In this document: positions 1 through 9,750 of the stretch, piece by piece
How positions within the stretch are numbered: position 1 is the first letter of the stretch
Layout of the letters: each line of letters opens with the position of its first letter
NCBI RefSeq assembly: GCF_025452195.1
Contig: NZ_CP104971.1
Coordinates: 124,001 to 188,000, forward strand
Length of the DNA: 64,000 bases
Origin: Phyllobacterium zundukense
GTDB taxonomy: Bacteria > Pseudomonadota > Alphaproteobacteria > Rhizobiales > Rhizobiaceae
Direction of reading: 5' to 3'
Translations under genes and position numbers: made by a program
Notes under the pieces: generated by a model
Seen by the model: only the letters and a program-made list of their open reading frames with translations
Database searches by the model: none
What the model was told of the DNA's origin: nothing

Positions 1-77
1 AATAGATATATCGGCTTGTCACGTTATCGGCGATTGGTCAAATGAAGCTCTCTGCCAGGATTTCAGTCGAGCTGCCG
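1..77. repeat. 77-bp direct repeat, copy 1
   Basis: This stretch recurs at 1059-1135 in the same orientation with a handful of substitutions and two single-base indels. The window starts exactly here, so the repeat may extend further left. The two copies flank a roughly 980-bp segment holding a small gene and a permease-gene tail, as expected of a duplicated boundary or a tandem-duplication scar. No long open frame runs through it and I recognise no known element. Confidence 0.8.
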
Positions 78-283
78 ATCGTGGCACGGCCTTTCGTAGT
101 CGTCACTTTCCGAAACAGATGCCGCCGACCGAAGTCGAAATCCAGCGTCATGTGGGAAGAGGCGGTCGCGTGGCAGGACCCAGCTGTTTCGGCGACAATT
201 GGTTGCCGAAGATGGTGACGCTTATCGATCTCCCACTTGCCCAAGCAGCAAGATCGAGCTTAGCGTGGACGGAGGTCGTCAGT

Positions 284-769
284 TCAACGTTCCAGCAGCG
301 ACCTGGATTGGCGATTACCAGACTCGATTAAGTAAGCGGTGACTATATTACGCAGCCATGCGAACACACCGCGCTCTGGCCTGCCAACTGCCTTGCGAAT
401 GTAGTGGGCTGCGATCGCCGCACTGACGGTCGCGCCGAAATGACAGTAGCACGTGATCTTGTGCAATTGTCTGTCGGACAGTTCGAAAAATCGCTTCGCT
501 TCACCGTAACTGTCGTCTTTCAATCCACCTGCTCGGAAGACTGAATCCTCGAAGGCCACTGAGATCGGCGAACCCTCGCTGCGCATGGCCGTACGCTCTC
601 TGGCTGGCTGATACTCGGTCTCGGGCAGTGTCGCGAGGCGCCGTTCGGGTTTCTGTTCGAGGAGCTGTGCCCAGCGTTCAAGGCGTCCGTTGCGCGACAT
701 GGCTTGGTGCGGATAGTCTTGATCGACCTCGGCGACGCTCTGCAGTTGCTCGAGTACATGGTGCTTCAT
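284..769 (-). CDS. Hypothetical protein (161 aa)
   Basis: I do not recognise this protein. The ATG at 769 is preferred over an in-frame start 23 codons upstream because an AGGAGG sits six bases before it. The product is soluble-looking: a charged N-terminal half with many Glu, Arg and Gln, and a C-terminal half with an alanine/isoleucine helix followed by an Arg-Lys rich stretch (residues about 115-150) that could pack as a small helical domain. No signal peptide or clear membrane segment is visible. It stands alone between the two copies of the 77-bp repeat. Codon use and the strong ribosome site make it a credible gene; the function is unknown. Confidence 0.55.
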   Translation of the reverse strand: MKHHVLEQLQSVAEVDQDYPHQAMSRNGRLERWAQLLEQKPERRLATLPETEYQPARERTAMRSEGSPISVAFEDSVFRAGGLKDDSYGEAKRFFELSDRQLHKITCYCHFGATVSAAIAAHYIRKAVGRPERGVFAWLRNIVTAYLIESGNRQSRSLLER

Positions 770-861
770 TTTCGCCTCCTCTAACGATAGTTGGTCCGCC
801 CATTCCCGATTTATATCCTTGGCAAATGTGGCTCCCACGAATTTGGAAGTCCAATCACGAT

Positions 862-909
862 AATGCCGTCCACTCGCCGGAAGAAGAATTCGCCGTCAAG
901 CAGCGAAGG
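862..909 (+). pseudogene. Remnant of the 3' end of an APC permease gene
   Basis: Read in frame, this gives HSPEEEFAVKQR, nearly identical to the last residues of the intact APC permease encoded at 26509-28017 (YSPEEEFAVKQREGAGSI). The DNA differs at several third codon positions, so this is an old or divergent copy and not a fresh duplication. The coding match starts abruptly and the natural stop is lost. It is the tail of a related permease left behind by rearrangement, lying between the two 77-bp repeats. Confidence 0.65.
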
Positions 910-1058
910 CACTGCTCCCATCTAGGCGCCGCCCGTTGTTCTCGATAGCGCGAGTAAAGCCGACACAGATTCCCTTCCCATGGATTGTGCGGCTGAACAC
1001 AAAGACCGCCGCTTCTCAGTCCCGCGTCATGTTGGTCGGTCTCTTTCAGCCTCGCCTC

Positions 1059-1135
1059 AATAGGTATATCGGCTTGTCACGGTTATCGGCGATTGGTCAA
1101 ATGAAGCTCTCTGCTAGGTTTTCAATCGACTGCCG
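1059..1135. repeat. 77-bp direct repeat, copy 2
   Basis: Second copy of the sequence at 1-77, same orientation, with an extra G near position 1081 and one base fewer near the right end. The match stops sharply at both ends within the window. It lies upstream of the TAXI transporter genes and could mark the joint of a duplication or insertion. Confidence 0.8.
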
Positions 1136-1315
1136 TTATGTCTTTCACTTCGCCATGCCGTGCAGTCGGCAAATATGAATAGCAAAGGTTGGACGTTTGG
1201 TATGTGGTGGGTGCCAGTCGCGCGGTAGAGATCAACGCTTTCTCGCGCCGTGAGGTTGACAATCCCTTTCATGGTTACGATCCTTGCCTCCTTAATAAGG
1301 GATAAGGGGAACACA

Positions 1316-2302
1316 ATGAAATTCTTCAAAAACTTTCGATTTGTAGCCGCAATGCTCATTGTTGGCGCGGCAGTTGGATCAGGCCTCGCCATCGCGCAGA
1401 CACCGGCGTTTTTCCGTATCGGAACTGGAGGGACTGCTGGAACCTACTATCCCATCGGAGGTCTAATCGCGAATGCCATTTCCGGCAGCGGTGACAAAGG
1501 AGTTTCTGGCCTTGTGGCAACGGCAGTCTCGTCGAACGGTTCCGTCGCCAATATCAACGCGATTCAGGGCGGCGCACTGGAGTCGGGGTTCTCTCAATCC
1601 GACGTTGCCTATTGGGCGCATAGCGGTACAGGGCTCTATGAAGGCAAAGGTAAGGTCGAAGATTTGCGGCTGATCGCAACACTTTATCCCGAAACGATCC
1701 ATCTGGTTGCCCGTAAGGGCGCAGAAATAAAATCTGTGGCGGACCTCAAAGGCAAGCGAGTTTCGCTCGATGAACCTGGCTCTGGCACAATCGTCGATGC
1801 GCGCATCGTGCTAGGTGCCTATGGCCTTACCGAAAAGGATATCAAAGCCGAGTACCTCAAACCGGGACCCGCAGGGGACCGCTTGCGCGATGGCGCGCTC
1901 GATGCTTATTTCTTCGTCGGCGGCTATCCGACAGGGGCAATTTCGGAACTTGCGACCTCAAGCGGCATTTCGCTTGTGCCGCTAACTGGACCCGAAGCCG
2001 ATAAACTCCTTGCCGACAACAGCTTTTTTGCCAAGGATACCGTTCCTGCAGGGACGTACAAGGATGTCGGCGAAACGCCGACGATATCAGTAGCCGCGCA
2101 ATGGGTAACGAGCGCCAAGCAGCCAGACGATCTTGTCTACAATATTACGAAGGTCATGTGGAACGATGCCACGCGTGCGGCCCTGGATGCGGGGCATGCC
2201 AAAGGCAAGCTTATCACCCTTAAGAATGCCACGACTGGCCTCGGCATCCCCCTGCATCCGGGGGCCGAACGCTTCTACAAAGAAGCCGGAGTGTTAAAAT
2301 AG
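1316..2302 (+). CDS. TAXI family TRAP transporter solute-binding protein
   Basis: Periplasmic receptor of a tripartite (TRAP) uptake system of the TAXI subfamily, which typically takes up small organic acids. The 328-residue protein starts at the ATG at 1316, preceded by AAGGGGA; longer in-frame starts lack a ribosome site. Residues 1-28 form a signal peptide ending near AIAQ. The TAXI hallmark GTGGTAGTYYPIGG follows, then the conserved ligand-binding core and a C-terminal LHPGAERFYKE segment typical of the family. The fused membrane component follows 91 bp downstream, separated by a GC-rich hairpin that may set a higher level for the binding protein. The substrate cannot be told from sequence. 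Confidence 0.9.
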   Translation: MKFFKNFRFVAAMLIVGAAVGSGLAIAQTPAFFRIGTGGTAGTYYPIGGLIANAISGSGDKGVSGLVATAVSSNGSVANINAIQGGALESGFSQSDVAYWAHSGTGLYEGKGKVEDLRLIATLYPETIHLVARKGAEIKSVADLKGKRVSLDEPGSGTIVDARIVLGAYGLTEKDIKAEYLKPGPAGDRLRDGALDAYFFVGGYPTGAISELATSSGISLVPLTGPEADKLLADNSFFAKDTVPAGTYKDVGETPTISVAAQWVTSAKQPDDLVYNITKVMWNDATRAALDAGHAKGKLITLKNATTGLGIPLHPGAERFYKEAGVLK

Positions 2303-2332
2303 GCAAATAGGCAAAATTTCCGGACGGTACAG

Positions 2333-2354
2333 GGCGCGCCATCTTAGGCGCGCC
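2333..2354 (+). promoter_or_regulatory. GC-rich intercistronic stem-loop
   Basis: Two copies of GGCGCGCC separated by six bases can form a perfect 8-bp stem with a small loop. No T-run follows, so it is more likely a message-stabilising or attenuating hairpin between receptor and permease genes than a full terminator. Confidence 0.55.
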
Positions 2355-2393
2355 TGCGCTTTCAGAGCCATCGCACCAAGCAACGGAGCCAGC

Positions 2394-4454
2394 ATGAACC
2401 CTGAATCTGTAAAGAATGCGCCTTCGTCGCCGATGGAGCTTGACGAGGCGAAGGCGAGGGAACTCGAGGAACGGTTCGATTCGGAAATCCGGTTCAGGCC
2501 CCTTTCACAGGTAGCGGGCAGGCTGGTCGGTGCCCTGCTGATCGCCCTGTCGATCTTTCACTATTACACGGCTGGTTTCGGGCTGCTGCCCGAGATGGTT
2601 CATCGTGGCATTCATCTATCATTTGTGCTCGGTCTGGTATTCCTCGTATTCCCATTTTCACGCAAGGGCTATGATCAACCAGCCATTTCGAGCCTGCTGA
2701 GACCCTTGGGGATTTCGATCATTGACTGGCTTCTCGCCACTATCGCCGTGGTTGCCGTCCTTCACGTCCCTCTCATTCCTTTAGACGATCTTGCCTTCCG
2801 CGTCGGCAATCCAACGCAAACCGACGTGATCCTTGGCGGATTGCTTATCCTCATTCTTCTCGAAGCGACACGCCGTTCCGTTGGGTGGCCGCTGCCCATA
2901 ATCGCGGTTCTTTTTATGACCTATGCGATTTTTGGTCCGTCCATGCCAGGCATTCTCGTTCACCCCGGCGCCACCGTTCCGCAGCTTGTCAATCACTTGT
3001 ATCTTACGACCCAAGGCATCTACGGCATCGCCCTTGGCGTCGTCGCGACCTATGTCTTCCATTTTGTGCTTTTCGGCGTCTTCGCCACGCGCATAGGCCT
3101 CGGACAACTTTTCCTCGACTGCGCTGCCTGGATAGCCGGGCGCTATGCAGGCGGGCCCGCCAAAGTCTCGATCTTCGGCTCTGCGCTTTTTGGTATGATT
3201 TCCGGCTCGTCCGTTGCCAACACGGTGACGGTCGGCTCGCTGACCATTCCGGCAATGATCCGACTGGGCTATCAACGCCATTTTGCGGCTGCGGTCGAAT
3301 CCGCCTCATCCACCGGTGGCCAGATCACCCCGCCGATCATGGGGGCCGCGGCATTTCTGATGATCGAATTTCTCAACCTACCCTACACGACAATCATCCT
3401 TGCGGCGATCGTCCCGGCATTCATGCACTTTTTCGGGGTGCTCGTGCAGGTCCATTTCGAGGCCAAGCGCACGGGGCTTCGCGGTTTAAGGCCAGAGGAG
3501 ATGCCGGACCTCAAGGAGGCATTCAAACGCGACTGGCCCACCGTCATTCCGCTGATCGTGTTGGTCGGTATTCTGCTTGCTGGCTATACTCCTTATCTTG
3601 CCGCCTTTTGGGGCATCACCCTTTGTGCGCTTGTAGGGTTGCTCAACCCGCGCAAACGAATGTCCATATTGGAAGTTTTCGAAGGTCTGCGCGACGGCGC
3701 AAAGTACGCGCTTGCGGTCGGCGCAGCCGCAGCGACTGTCGGCATCGTCGTCGGCGTCGTGACCCTGACCGGCGTCGGGTTCAAGATTTCTTTCATTGTA
3801 ACATCGACCGCCGCGGAGATGGCGACATGGGTCGGCGCGATCTTGCCGGTCGCACTGTTTGCCCCACAAACCTTGACACTGCTTTTCACGCTGATCATGA
3901 CCGGTGTGGTCTGCATACTCATGGGATGTGGCATTCCGACGACTGCGAACTACATTATCATGGCGACGATCGCCGCGCCGGCGCTCGGTGTTCTCGGCGT
4001 AGAGCCGATTGTCGCGCACTTCTTTGTCTTCTACTACGGGGTTCTTGCTGACATTACCCCGCCGGTGGCGCTGGCCGCCTACGCTGCAGCGGGCATGGCA
4101 GGTGCAGATCCGTTTCGAACGGGAAATACGGCATTCCGGCTTGGGCTTGGCAAGGTTCTTGTGCCTTTTGTTTTTGTTTTTTCGCCTTCATTGCTTCTTG
4201 TAACAGCAAACTTCACATGGTTCGCGTTCTTCGTTGCCTTCATCGGCTGCACCGTCGGGATTGGCTGCCTTGGTGCCGCTTTGTCAGGTTTCATGCTGGT
4301 CAGGACAAGGATTTGGGAACAGGCATTGCTCATCATTGCAGCGATCCTTCTTGTTGTACCAGAAATCTATTCATCACTCATTGGCGGTCTGCTCATTATG
4401 CCTGTGCTGATTCGTCAATTCACTCGTTTGAAGAACTCTGCATCGGCTCAATGA
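2394..4454 (+). CDS. TRAP transporter fused permease, TAXI type
   Basis: A 686-residue inner-membrane protein in which the small DctQ-like and large DctM-like TRAP subunits are fused, as usual for TAXI systems. A hydrophilic N-terminus of about 45 residues is followed by four helices (DctQ-like, to about residue 165) and then the long DctM-like domain of ten or more helices. The conserved patches FGMISGSSVANTVTVGS and STGGQITPPIMGAAAFLM mark the DctM core, repeated later as GCGIPTTANYIIMA and DITPPVALAAYAA. It pairs with the receptor encoded just upstream, and together they would drive sodium- or proton-coupled uptake. No later gene clearly belongs to the operon. Confidence 0.92.
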   Translation: MNPESVKNAPSSPMELDEAKARELEERFDSEIRFRPLSQVAGRLVGALLIALSIFHYYTAGFGLLPEMVHRGIHLSFVLGLVFLVFPFSRKGYDQPAISSLLRPLGISIIDWLLATIAVVAVLHVPLIPLDDLAFRVGNPTQTDVILGGLLILILLEATRRSVGWPLPIIAVLFMTYAIFGPSMPGILVHPGATVPQLVNHLYLTTQGIYGIALGVVATYVFHFVLFGVFATRIGLGQLFLDCAAWIAGRYAGGPAKVSIFGSALFGMISGSSVANTVTVGSLTIPAMIRLGYQRHFAAAVESASSTGGQITPPIMGAAAFLMIEFLNLPYTTIILAAIVPAFMHFFGVLVQVHFEAKRTGLRGLRPEEMPDLKEAFKRDWPTVIPLIVLVGILLAGYTPYLAAFWGITLCALVGLLNPRKRMSILEVFEGLRDGAKYALAVGAAAATVGIVVGVVTLTGVGFKISFIVTSTAAEMATWVGAILPVALFAPQTLTLLFTLIMTGVVCILMGCGIPTTANYIIMATIAAPALGVLGVEPIVAHFFVFYYGVLADITPPVALAAYAAAGMAGADPFRTGNTAFRLGLGKVLVPFVFVFSPSLLLVTANFTWFAFFVAFIGCTVGIGCLGAALSGFMLVRTRIWEQALLIIAAILLVVPEIYSSLIGGLLIMPVLIRQFTRLKNSASAQ

Positions 4455-4935
4455 AGATTGTTGTGATGCCGGCTTATCGGATTAAACCCACGATGGAAAA
4501 TCTCGAAGAGAGTCGTGTAAAAAGGCGAGGATGAAGTGGATCAGAGCATGTTTGGCCCCCACGCGACGACGTTTTCCGGCCACAATACAAATTTTGGGCG
4601 AGGCCGTAATCAATGCAGCGTGCATTGGGCAATCTTGCCAAAGGCGAGGGGTTTGTCCTACTGATCGCGCATGGGCTCTCTTTTCCACTGGTGGATCTAT
4701 GTGCTGGTCATCATCGGCGTATCGGCAGTGTTTGGTCTTTTCGGTCCGCCCTGTCGCCCGAGGGATGACGAGGAGTGAACGTAACCCCGCGTCAGTATAC
4801 GCGATCTACAGGTTGTAGCATGCCTGCAGTAGAGTTTGTTGTCCGACCAGGAATGCTCCTGGGTGTGGCTTTACCAGTCGAACCTGCTGGTGATGGCAGA
4901 AGAAACCGACCAGTCGAGCACCCGCGGCGTGCAAG
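4455..4935. other. Intergenic region between TRAP permease and kup
   Basis: The TRAP and kup genes converge on this 480-bp stretch. Apart from a possible 35-codon frame at 4671-4778, I see no supported gene, and no clear terminator hairpin followed by Ts. Confidence 0.5.
4671..4778 (+). CDS. Possible small membrane protein (35 aa)
   Basis: This short frame would give a one-helix peptide: an aromatic start (MGSLFHWWIYVLVIIG), a hydrophobic stretch to about residue 25, then a short charged tail ending DDEE. The helix-plus-acidic-tail pattern is typical of real small membrane proteins. Against it, there is no good ribosome site just upstream and an in-frame stop lies two codons before the ATG. 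It could also be the tail of a lost membrane protein. Confidence 0.25.
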   Translation: MGSLFHWWIYVLVIIGVSAVFGLFGPPCRPRDDEE

Positions 4936-6894
4936 TCAAATTGTCGTTTGAATCCCCAGTTCGACCACGCGCCCGGTTGGCAGACGGAAATAGTCTGTCG
5001 CACTGCTGGCATTTTGGGCGAGCGCTACAAAAATGCGATCTTGCCAGAATGGCATTCCCCCTTTTGCGGCCGGTATCAGCGTGCGTCGCGACAAAAAGAA
5101 CGACGTCGACATAATGTCGAATTTCCAGCCAAGCTTCTTTGCAAGGACAAGGGCGCGCGGAACGTTTGGCGTCTCCATATAGCCGAACGTGATGATCACC
5201 CGGCTGAAATGCGGCGTGAAACTTTCATAAAATATCTTGTCGTTGTCTGCGACGAATGGCGAAGAGGATGTAACCACGCTCAATATCACGTTTTTCTCGT
5301 GCAACACCTTGTAGTGCTTGAGGCTGTGGAGGAGGGCGGTTGGTGCCCCCTCGACGTCGCTTGTGAGGAAGACTGCCGTTCCTGGAACCGTCAGCGGCTG
5401 CTTTTTCGTCAGGCTTTCGATCACAGTTCTCAAAGGAATTTCATCCGCCCGTGTTTTCGATATGAGTAATCGGCGTCCCGCCATCCAGGTTTGCATCAAG
5501 AAAGCGGCGCTGAGTGCGATCACAACAGGCACCCAACCGCCGTGGGCAAATTTCGCAACGTTGGCCACGAAAAAGCCGACGTCGATGATCGCAAGCGGAA
5601 TGATGACAAGCAGAGCGAACAGCAGAGACCACTGCCAGATCCTACGCATCACCACGAACAGCAGGGCGGCGGTGATGAGCATCTCTCCGGTAACCGCGAT
5701 ACCGTATGCTGCAGAGAGCGCACTGGAGCTTCTGAAACTGATGATGAGGACGACGACGCAGATCAAAAGCAGCGTGTTGATCTGCGGCATATAGATCTGA
5801 CCAGACTGCGTTTCAGACGTATGACGCACATGAAAGCGCGGCAGCAGATTGAGATGCATGGCCTGGCGGATGAGGGAGTAGGCCCCCGATATCACGGCCT
5901 GGCTGGCAATAACGGTGGCGGCCGTTGCGAGAATGACCATGGGTAATTGTGTCCAATCAGCCTGCATTTCAAAGAAGGGGTGCTCGGAAACAGGATTTGT
6001 CAGCACGTATGCTCCTTGCCCGAAATAATTCAACAGCAGACAGGGGAAAACTATAGCGAACCAGGCGACGACGATCGGTTTGCGGCCGAAGTGTCCAAGA
6101 TCGACATAGAGCGCTTCGGCACCAGTGACGGCCAGAAAAACAGCGCCCAGAACAGGAATCGCTATTTCCGCGTGCACGACAAGAAATCTGACGCCGTAGT
6201 AAGGATTAACCGCCGCCAGAACGGACGGCTGCTCGACGATATGAACCAGTCCTGAAACACCGAGGGCCAGGAACCAAAGCGCCGTTATCGGGCCAAATAT
6301 GGATGCAACGCGCTCGGTTCCAAATCTCTGCACGAGAAAAAGCGCAAGGATGATGGCGACTGTGATGGTGACGACCCATTCAGCCAAAGTGGGTGCTACA
6401 ACTTCAAGACCTTCAACGGCCGAGAGGACGGAAATCGCGGGTGTTATAATTGCGTCGCCAATAAACAGCGACGCTCCTATGACGCCAAGCACAAGTATCC
6501 ACACAGGTCTGCCTCTGAAACTCTCCCGGGCCAGCGCCGTCAGTGACAGTGTTCCACCTTCGCCCTTGTTGTCAGCCTTAAGCACGAAGCTCACATATTT
6601 TATCGTCACCACCATGGTGAGCGCCCATACAATCAACGAGAGCAAACCCAAGACCTCGAGGCGGGCGAATGAAACAGATGGGGAACCGGCAGCGTGCAGG
6701 GCCTCGCGAAAGGCGTAGAGCGGGCTGGTGCCAATATCGCCATACACAACGCCCAAAGCTCCGAGCACCAGAAGCGGAAGGCCCTGCGAACCATCGGCGG
6801 AACTTGGAATTTGCGGGTCGTTGGCGCGCAGCTGGGTCGAACTCAATGACACGTCCTCGTTTGATTGGGCAGTAAGTTCATTAGCCATCATGGT
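4936..6894 (-). CDS. kup: Kup family potassium uptake protein
   Basis: Low-affinity potassium/proton symporter of the KUP/HAK family in the inner membrane. The signature GVVYGDIGTSPLYAFRE lies near the N-terminus, followed by about twelve membrane segments (to about residue 450) and a soluble C-terminal domain containing [18 protein letters not shown], also typical of the family. Length, about 650 residues, is normal. The start is uncertain: two adjacent ATGs at 6894 and 6891 fit family alignments, while a TTG 17 codons upstream lacks a ribosome site. The gene stands alone. A diverged tail of another kup lies at 10580-10868, so this replicon once carried two. Confidence 0.93.
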   Translation of the reverse strand, partial: TMMANELTAQSNEDVSLSSTQLRANDPQIPSSADGSQGLPLLVLGALGVVYGDIGTSPLYAFREALHAAGSPSVSFARLEVLGLLSLIVWALTMVVTIKYVSFVLKADNKGEGGTLSLTALARESFRGRPVWILVLGVIGASLFIGDAIITPAISVLSAVEGLEVVAPTLAEWVVTITVAIILALFLVQRFGTERVASIFGPITALWFLALGVSGLVHIVEQPSVLAAVNPYYGVRFLVVHAEIAIPVLGAVFLAVTGAEALYVDLGHFGRKPIVVAWFAIVFPCLLLNYFGQGAYVLTNPVSEHPFFEMQADWTQLPMVILATAATVIASQAVISGAYSLIRQAMHLNLLPRFHVRHTSETQSGQIYMPQINTLLLICVVVLIISFRSSSALSAAYGIAVTGEMLITAALLFVVMRRIWQWSLLFALLVIIPLAIIDVGFFVANVAKFAHGGWVPVVIALSAAFLMQTWMAGRRLLISKTRADEIPLRTVIESLTKKQPLTVPGTAVFLTSDVEGAPTALLHSLKHYKVLHEKNVILSVVTSSSPFVADNDKIFYESFTPHFSRVIITFGYMETPNVPRALVLAKKLGWKFDIMSTSFFLSRRTLIPAAKGGMPFWQDRIFVALAQNASSATDYFRLPTGRVVELGIQTTI

Positions 6895-7256
6895 GTAGGT
6901 GACGAGGCCGCGAATGAAAAGCCACAAAGGACTTGTCACGCTCAAACGGCAGACCGTTTTTCCGCGTTATCGTCGTTTGCACCGAATCCTATGAAAGAAT
7001 TGCTATCGGCCAATCGTGTATCCCTTTTTCACAGTCGCGAAGCTCGTGAAGGTCAACAACAGCCATTCAGCCTGATAGATATCCGTTACTGGGCGGAAAG
7101 CCCTGACTGGTGCGCGGTAGTCCTCGGGGCGGTTCGTGAAGGGTGATTGGCAGGATCGCGACTGGCAGTGGCGGGGATGCGTGATTTCATGTCAATATTG
7201 ATGCGGTTGGTCGCCACAGTGTCGTGAACTCGGTGGCACAGGCTACGGAACATCGC
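6895..7256. other. Intergenic region upstream of kup
   Basis: About 360 bases between the kup start and the end of the small secreted-protein gene. It must hold the kup promoter, but I could not pick out convincing -35/-10 boxes, and see no gene or repeat. Confidence 0.4.
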
Positions 7257-7616
7257 CTACGGCCCTATTTCGTCGCCCATTTCGGCACATGTTTCGAAAA
7301 TCGTCTGCGTGTATTCCTCGGGACTGCTGGCGCTGAGCTTCAGCACATCATCGACGGCTTGTTGTTGGTTGCTCCAGCCGATAATCCAGTTTCCTCCGAA
7401 GTTTCCGTCCGCGACATAAGCTCTTCGCGCACGCTCCTTGTACGCGTCGATCCGTCCCTGGTCGATCTGGCAGATATCGGCTGCGATCCGCGCCATACCG
7501 CCCGACAACTGCGCACCTGTCACGGCCATCGTCTTCATTTGTTCCGCTGGTTGCGTATAGGCCGAGATCGGATCGGCGCAAAACACTCCGAGAGCGAGAA
7601 ACTTGGCGATTTTCAC
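7257..7616 (-). CDS. Small secreted protein of unknown function
   Basis: About 119 residues with a short lysine-containing N-terminus and a hydrophobic core (KIAKFLALGVFCADPISAY) that reads as a Sec signal peptide, so the product is probably periplasmic. I place the start at the GTG at 7616: the AGGAGG is 8 bases before it, whereas an ATG two codons upstream is only 2-3 bases from the same site. The mature part is mostly helical with two cysteines (in DICQID and FETCAEM) that could form a disulphide. It is a single gene between kup and nhaA. I do not recognise the family. Confidence 0.6.
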   Translation of the reverse strand: MKIAKFLALGVFCADPISAYTQPAEQMKTMAVTGAQLSGGMARIAADICQIDQGRIDAYKERARRAYVADGNFGGNWIIGWSNQQQAVDDVLKLSASSPEEYTQTIFETCAEMGDEIGP

Positions 7617-8189
7617 GCGCATTTCCTCCTTGCAATCGAACGCCGCAGTATAATACGAATTGCTTGCGATGGCATCTACTAACGCGCCATGTCTGATTTG
7701 TGCGAGACGGATTATAGGTGTGATCTGATGTGCGAACGTGATGACAAGGGCAGTCCATGCCGGCGTCAGGGCAAAGCGGCATTACAACGCGATGTCGTCC
7801 GTGGATCCCACGGACTCTGCCGCCGATCATTGCGACCATCAGCTAAATCTTGTTTGCGGACATAAGAGTTGAGGCCCGGCGGTATGGATCCGTGATGACA
7901 ATCGCATAACACCGAGCCTCTGTCCTCTGGGGGAGAGGTAAACTGTAGCGTGATCCCCCCGATGCAGACTGTCAAATCAAAAACATTTGGCGCGACAACC
8001 CTTTTGCATACCAGGGCTTTGGGTCTACTGGGAGAAGAGCGTAGCCAAAACTATCCCCAGTCTTGCCAGTTTCCCTCTCAGGAATTCCGACATTAAACGC
8101 GCTCTCGCCAACAGCTAAGAGCGGTCGTCGGTGCAACTCGTCTTTGGAAGACCGCTAGCATTTTGCATTTCAGGATTCTATCAAGACCC
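7617..8189. other. Intergenic region upstream of nhaA
   Basis: About 570 bases between two divergently read genes, holding both promoters. Several short frames exist in all directions, but none has both a ribosome site and a protein-like composition. I see no clear riboswitch-like structure or repeat. Confidence 0.4.
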
Positions 8190-9362
8190 ATGGATATAAA
8201 ACCCGCCCGTCGAATCCGGCTGTCATCGTCTTTTCGTTCGTTCATTGAGAGTGAGGCTGCCGGCGGCATCATTCTGATGGCCGTTGCTGCTCTGGCGCTG
8301 ATTGTTGCCAACTCTTCGTTGAGGGAAGGTTATTTCGCTCTTCTCAAAACCGATCTCGGCAGCCTGAGCATTCTTCACTGGGTCAACGATGCGTTGATGG
8401 CCGTATTCTTTCTTCTGGTCGGCCTTGAGATCAAGCGGGAGATGGTCAATGGTCAGTTGTCGAACTGGTCGCGCCGCGCATTGCCGGGATTTGCGGCGCT
8501 TGGCGGCATGGTCGTACCAGCTTTGATCTTCCTTGCCCTCAATGAAGGGGAAACCCTGCGCGGCTGGGCGATCCCGTCGGCCACGGATATTGCCTTTTCG
8601 CTCGGCGTCCTGTCGCTGCTCGGATCGCGCGTTCCGCTGTCACTGAAGATTTTTTTGACGGCGCTCGCCATCATTGATGATCTGGGCGCGGTCATCATTA
8701 TCGCCTTTTTCTACTCAGACGGCCTGAACATTCCCGCTGTTGCCGGTGCCGCTGCTGTCTTCGCCATTCTTATCGCGATGAACCTTTTGGGTGTGGTGCG
8801 GCTTTGGGCCTTTCTCATTCTCGGTTTGATCCTGTGGATACTGGTGTTCAAGTCCGGAATCCACGCGACCATCGCCGGTGTGCTGCTTGCCCTTGCTATT
8901 CCGATGCGTGGCGACAAGGGGCGATCGGATGCACCGCTGCTTACGCTTGAACACGCCATTCAGCCCTGGGTCGTTTTTCTCATCGTCCCGATCTTCGGTT
9001 TTGCCAATGCCGGCGTGTCGTTCGGCAACGTGTCATTGTCTAATCTCGCCGACCCGGTTCCGCTCGGTGTGGCGGCCGGCCTTTTCATAGGCAAGCAGAT
9101 CGGTGTGTTCTCCTTTGCATGGCTTGCAATCAAGCTGCGCCTGGCCGAACGTCCGGCCGGAGCAACCTGGCTACAGTTATACGGTGTGGCGATCCTTTGC
9201 GGCATCGGCTTCACCATGAGCCTTTTCATCGGCTTGCTTGCCTATGCCAATTCACCCATGCTGCAGGACGAAACCAAGCTTGGCGTGCTGCTGGGTTCGC
9301 TGCTGTCGGCCGTGTTTGGCGCAATCTTGCTGCGCTTGTCGCCGTCACCGGCAAGGGCGTGA
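8190..9362 (+). CDS. nhaA: Na+/H+ antiporter NhaA
   Basis: Inner-membrane antiporter that expels sodium in exchange for protons. The 390-residue protein has the normal family length and about twelve helices. The paired aspartates essential for ion binding are present in [20 protein letters not shown], and the helix IV unwinding region reads [18 protein letters not shown]. The early [21 protein letters not shown] and [12 protein letters not shown] segments are also diagnostic. The ATG at 8190 is preferred to an upstream TTG because the family begins close to this residue. It is monocistronic as far as can be seen. With Kup and Kdp in the same window it gives the replicon an ion-homeostasis theme. 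Confidence 0.95.
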   Translation: MDIKPARRIRLSSSFRSFIESEAAGGIILMAVAALALIVANSSLREGYFALLKTDLGSLSILHWVNDALMAVFFLLVGLEIKREMVNGQLSNWSRRALPGFAALGGMVVPALIFLALNEGETLRGWAIPSATDIAFSLGVLSLLGSRVPLSLKIFLTALAIIDDLGAVIIIAFFYSDGLNIPAVAGAAAVFAILIAMNLLGVVRLWAFLILGLILWILVFKSGIHATIAGVLLALAIPMRGDKGRSDAPLLTLEHAIQPWVVFLIVPIFGFANAGVSFGNVSLSNLADPVPLGVAAGLFIGKQIGVFSFAWLAIKLRLAERPAGATWLQLYGVAILCGIGFTMSLFIGLLAYANSPMLQDETKLGVLLGSLLSAVFGAILLRLSPSPARA

Positions 9363-9750
9363 CACGCGGCACTTGCCGATCAGAGCGTCAGCAGGAGAAT
9401 AAGCCAGTCGAGCCCGAGCTGGAAATTGAAATTTAGGACATAAATTCAAATTTGGCGCATAATTATGAAGTTATGGCATCTCGCGATTAATTGTCGCGAC
9501 GATGGTCCTGTCCGAGGAGTTCTTGTCGTAGAAGTTAAGTTTCTGTCGGCTCTCGTTTGCTGTTTCAGGGGAAAGTCCCACGGAAGCTTTGCTTCCAACG
9601 TTGCTGCAAAAGAACACCATGATAAATTTCTCATTAGCCGTGCATTCGCATGTGCGACAGGGAGCGATGCTAGGTTGGACCGTCCGGCGCAGCTGCAGCC
9701 GCGAAGATGCAAGCGCGTGTCAGCCTCACCAGGAAACAGTAGGAGGGAAT
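9363..9750. other. Intergenic region after nhaA
   Basis: Roughly 390 bases without a supported gene. A 105-codon frame at 9465-9782 has low-complexity, shadow-like composition and overlaps the zinc-ribbon reading frame, so I do not call it. No hairpin terminator is obvious after nhaA. Confidence 0.4.

Larger units (their letters stand above)
770..1315. other. Intergenic debris between hypothetical gene and TRAP genes
   Basis: About 545 bases hold no intact gene. They contain a short permease-gene tail (862-909) and the second copy of the 77-bp repeat (1059-1135). The last 180 bases are the leader of the TAXI gene. A minus-strand ATG at about 1273 with a distant AAGGAGG opens a 52-codon frame, but it ends in unrelated-looking sequence and I do not call it. 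Confidence 0.5.

Noticed and set aside
1117..1273. 52-codon minus-strand frame (MKGIVNLTARESVDLYRATG)
   Set aside because: The AAGGAGG is 14 bases from the ATG and the second half reads as non-coding; it overlaps the repeat.
4482..4688. 68-codon minus-strand frame between TRAP and kup
   Set aside because: Composition like a shadow frame and no ribosome site.
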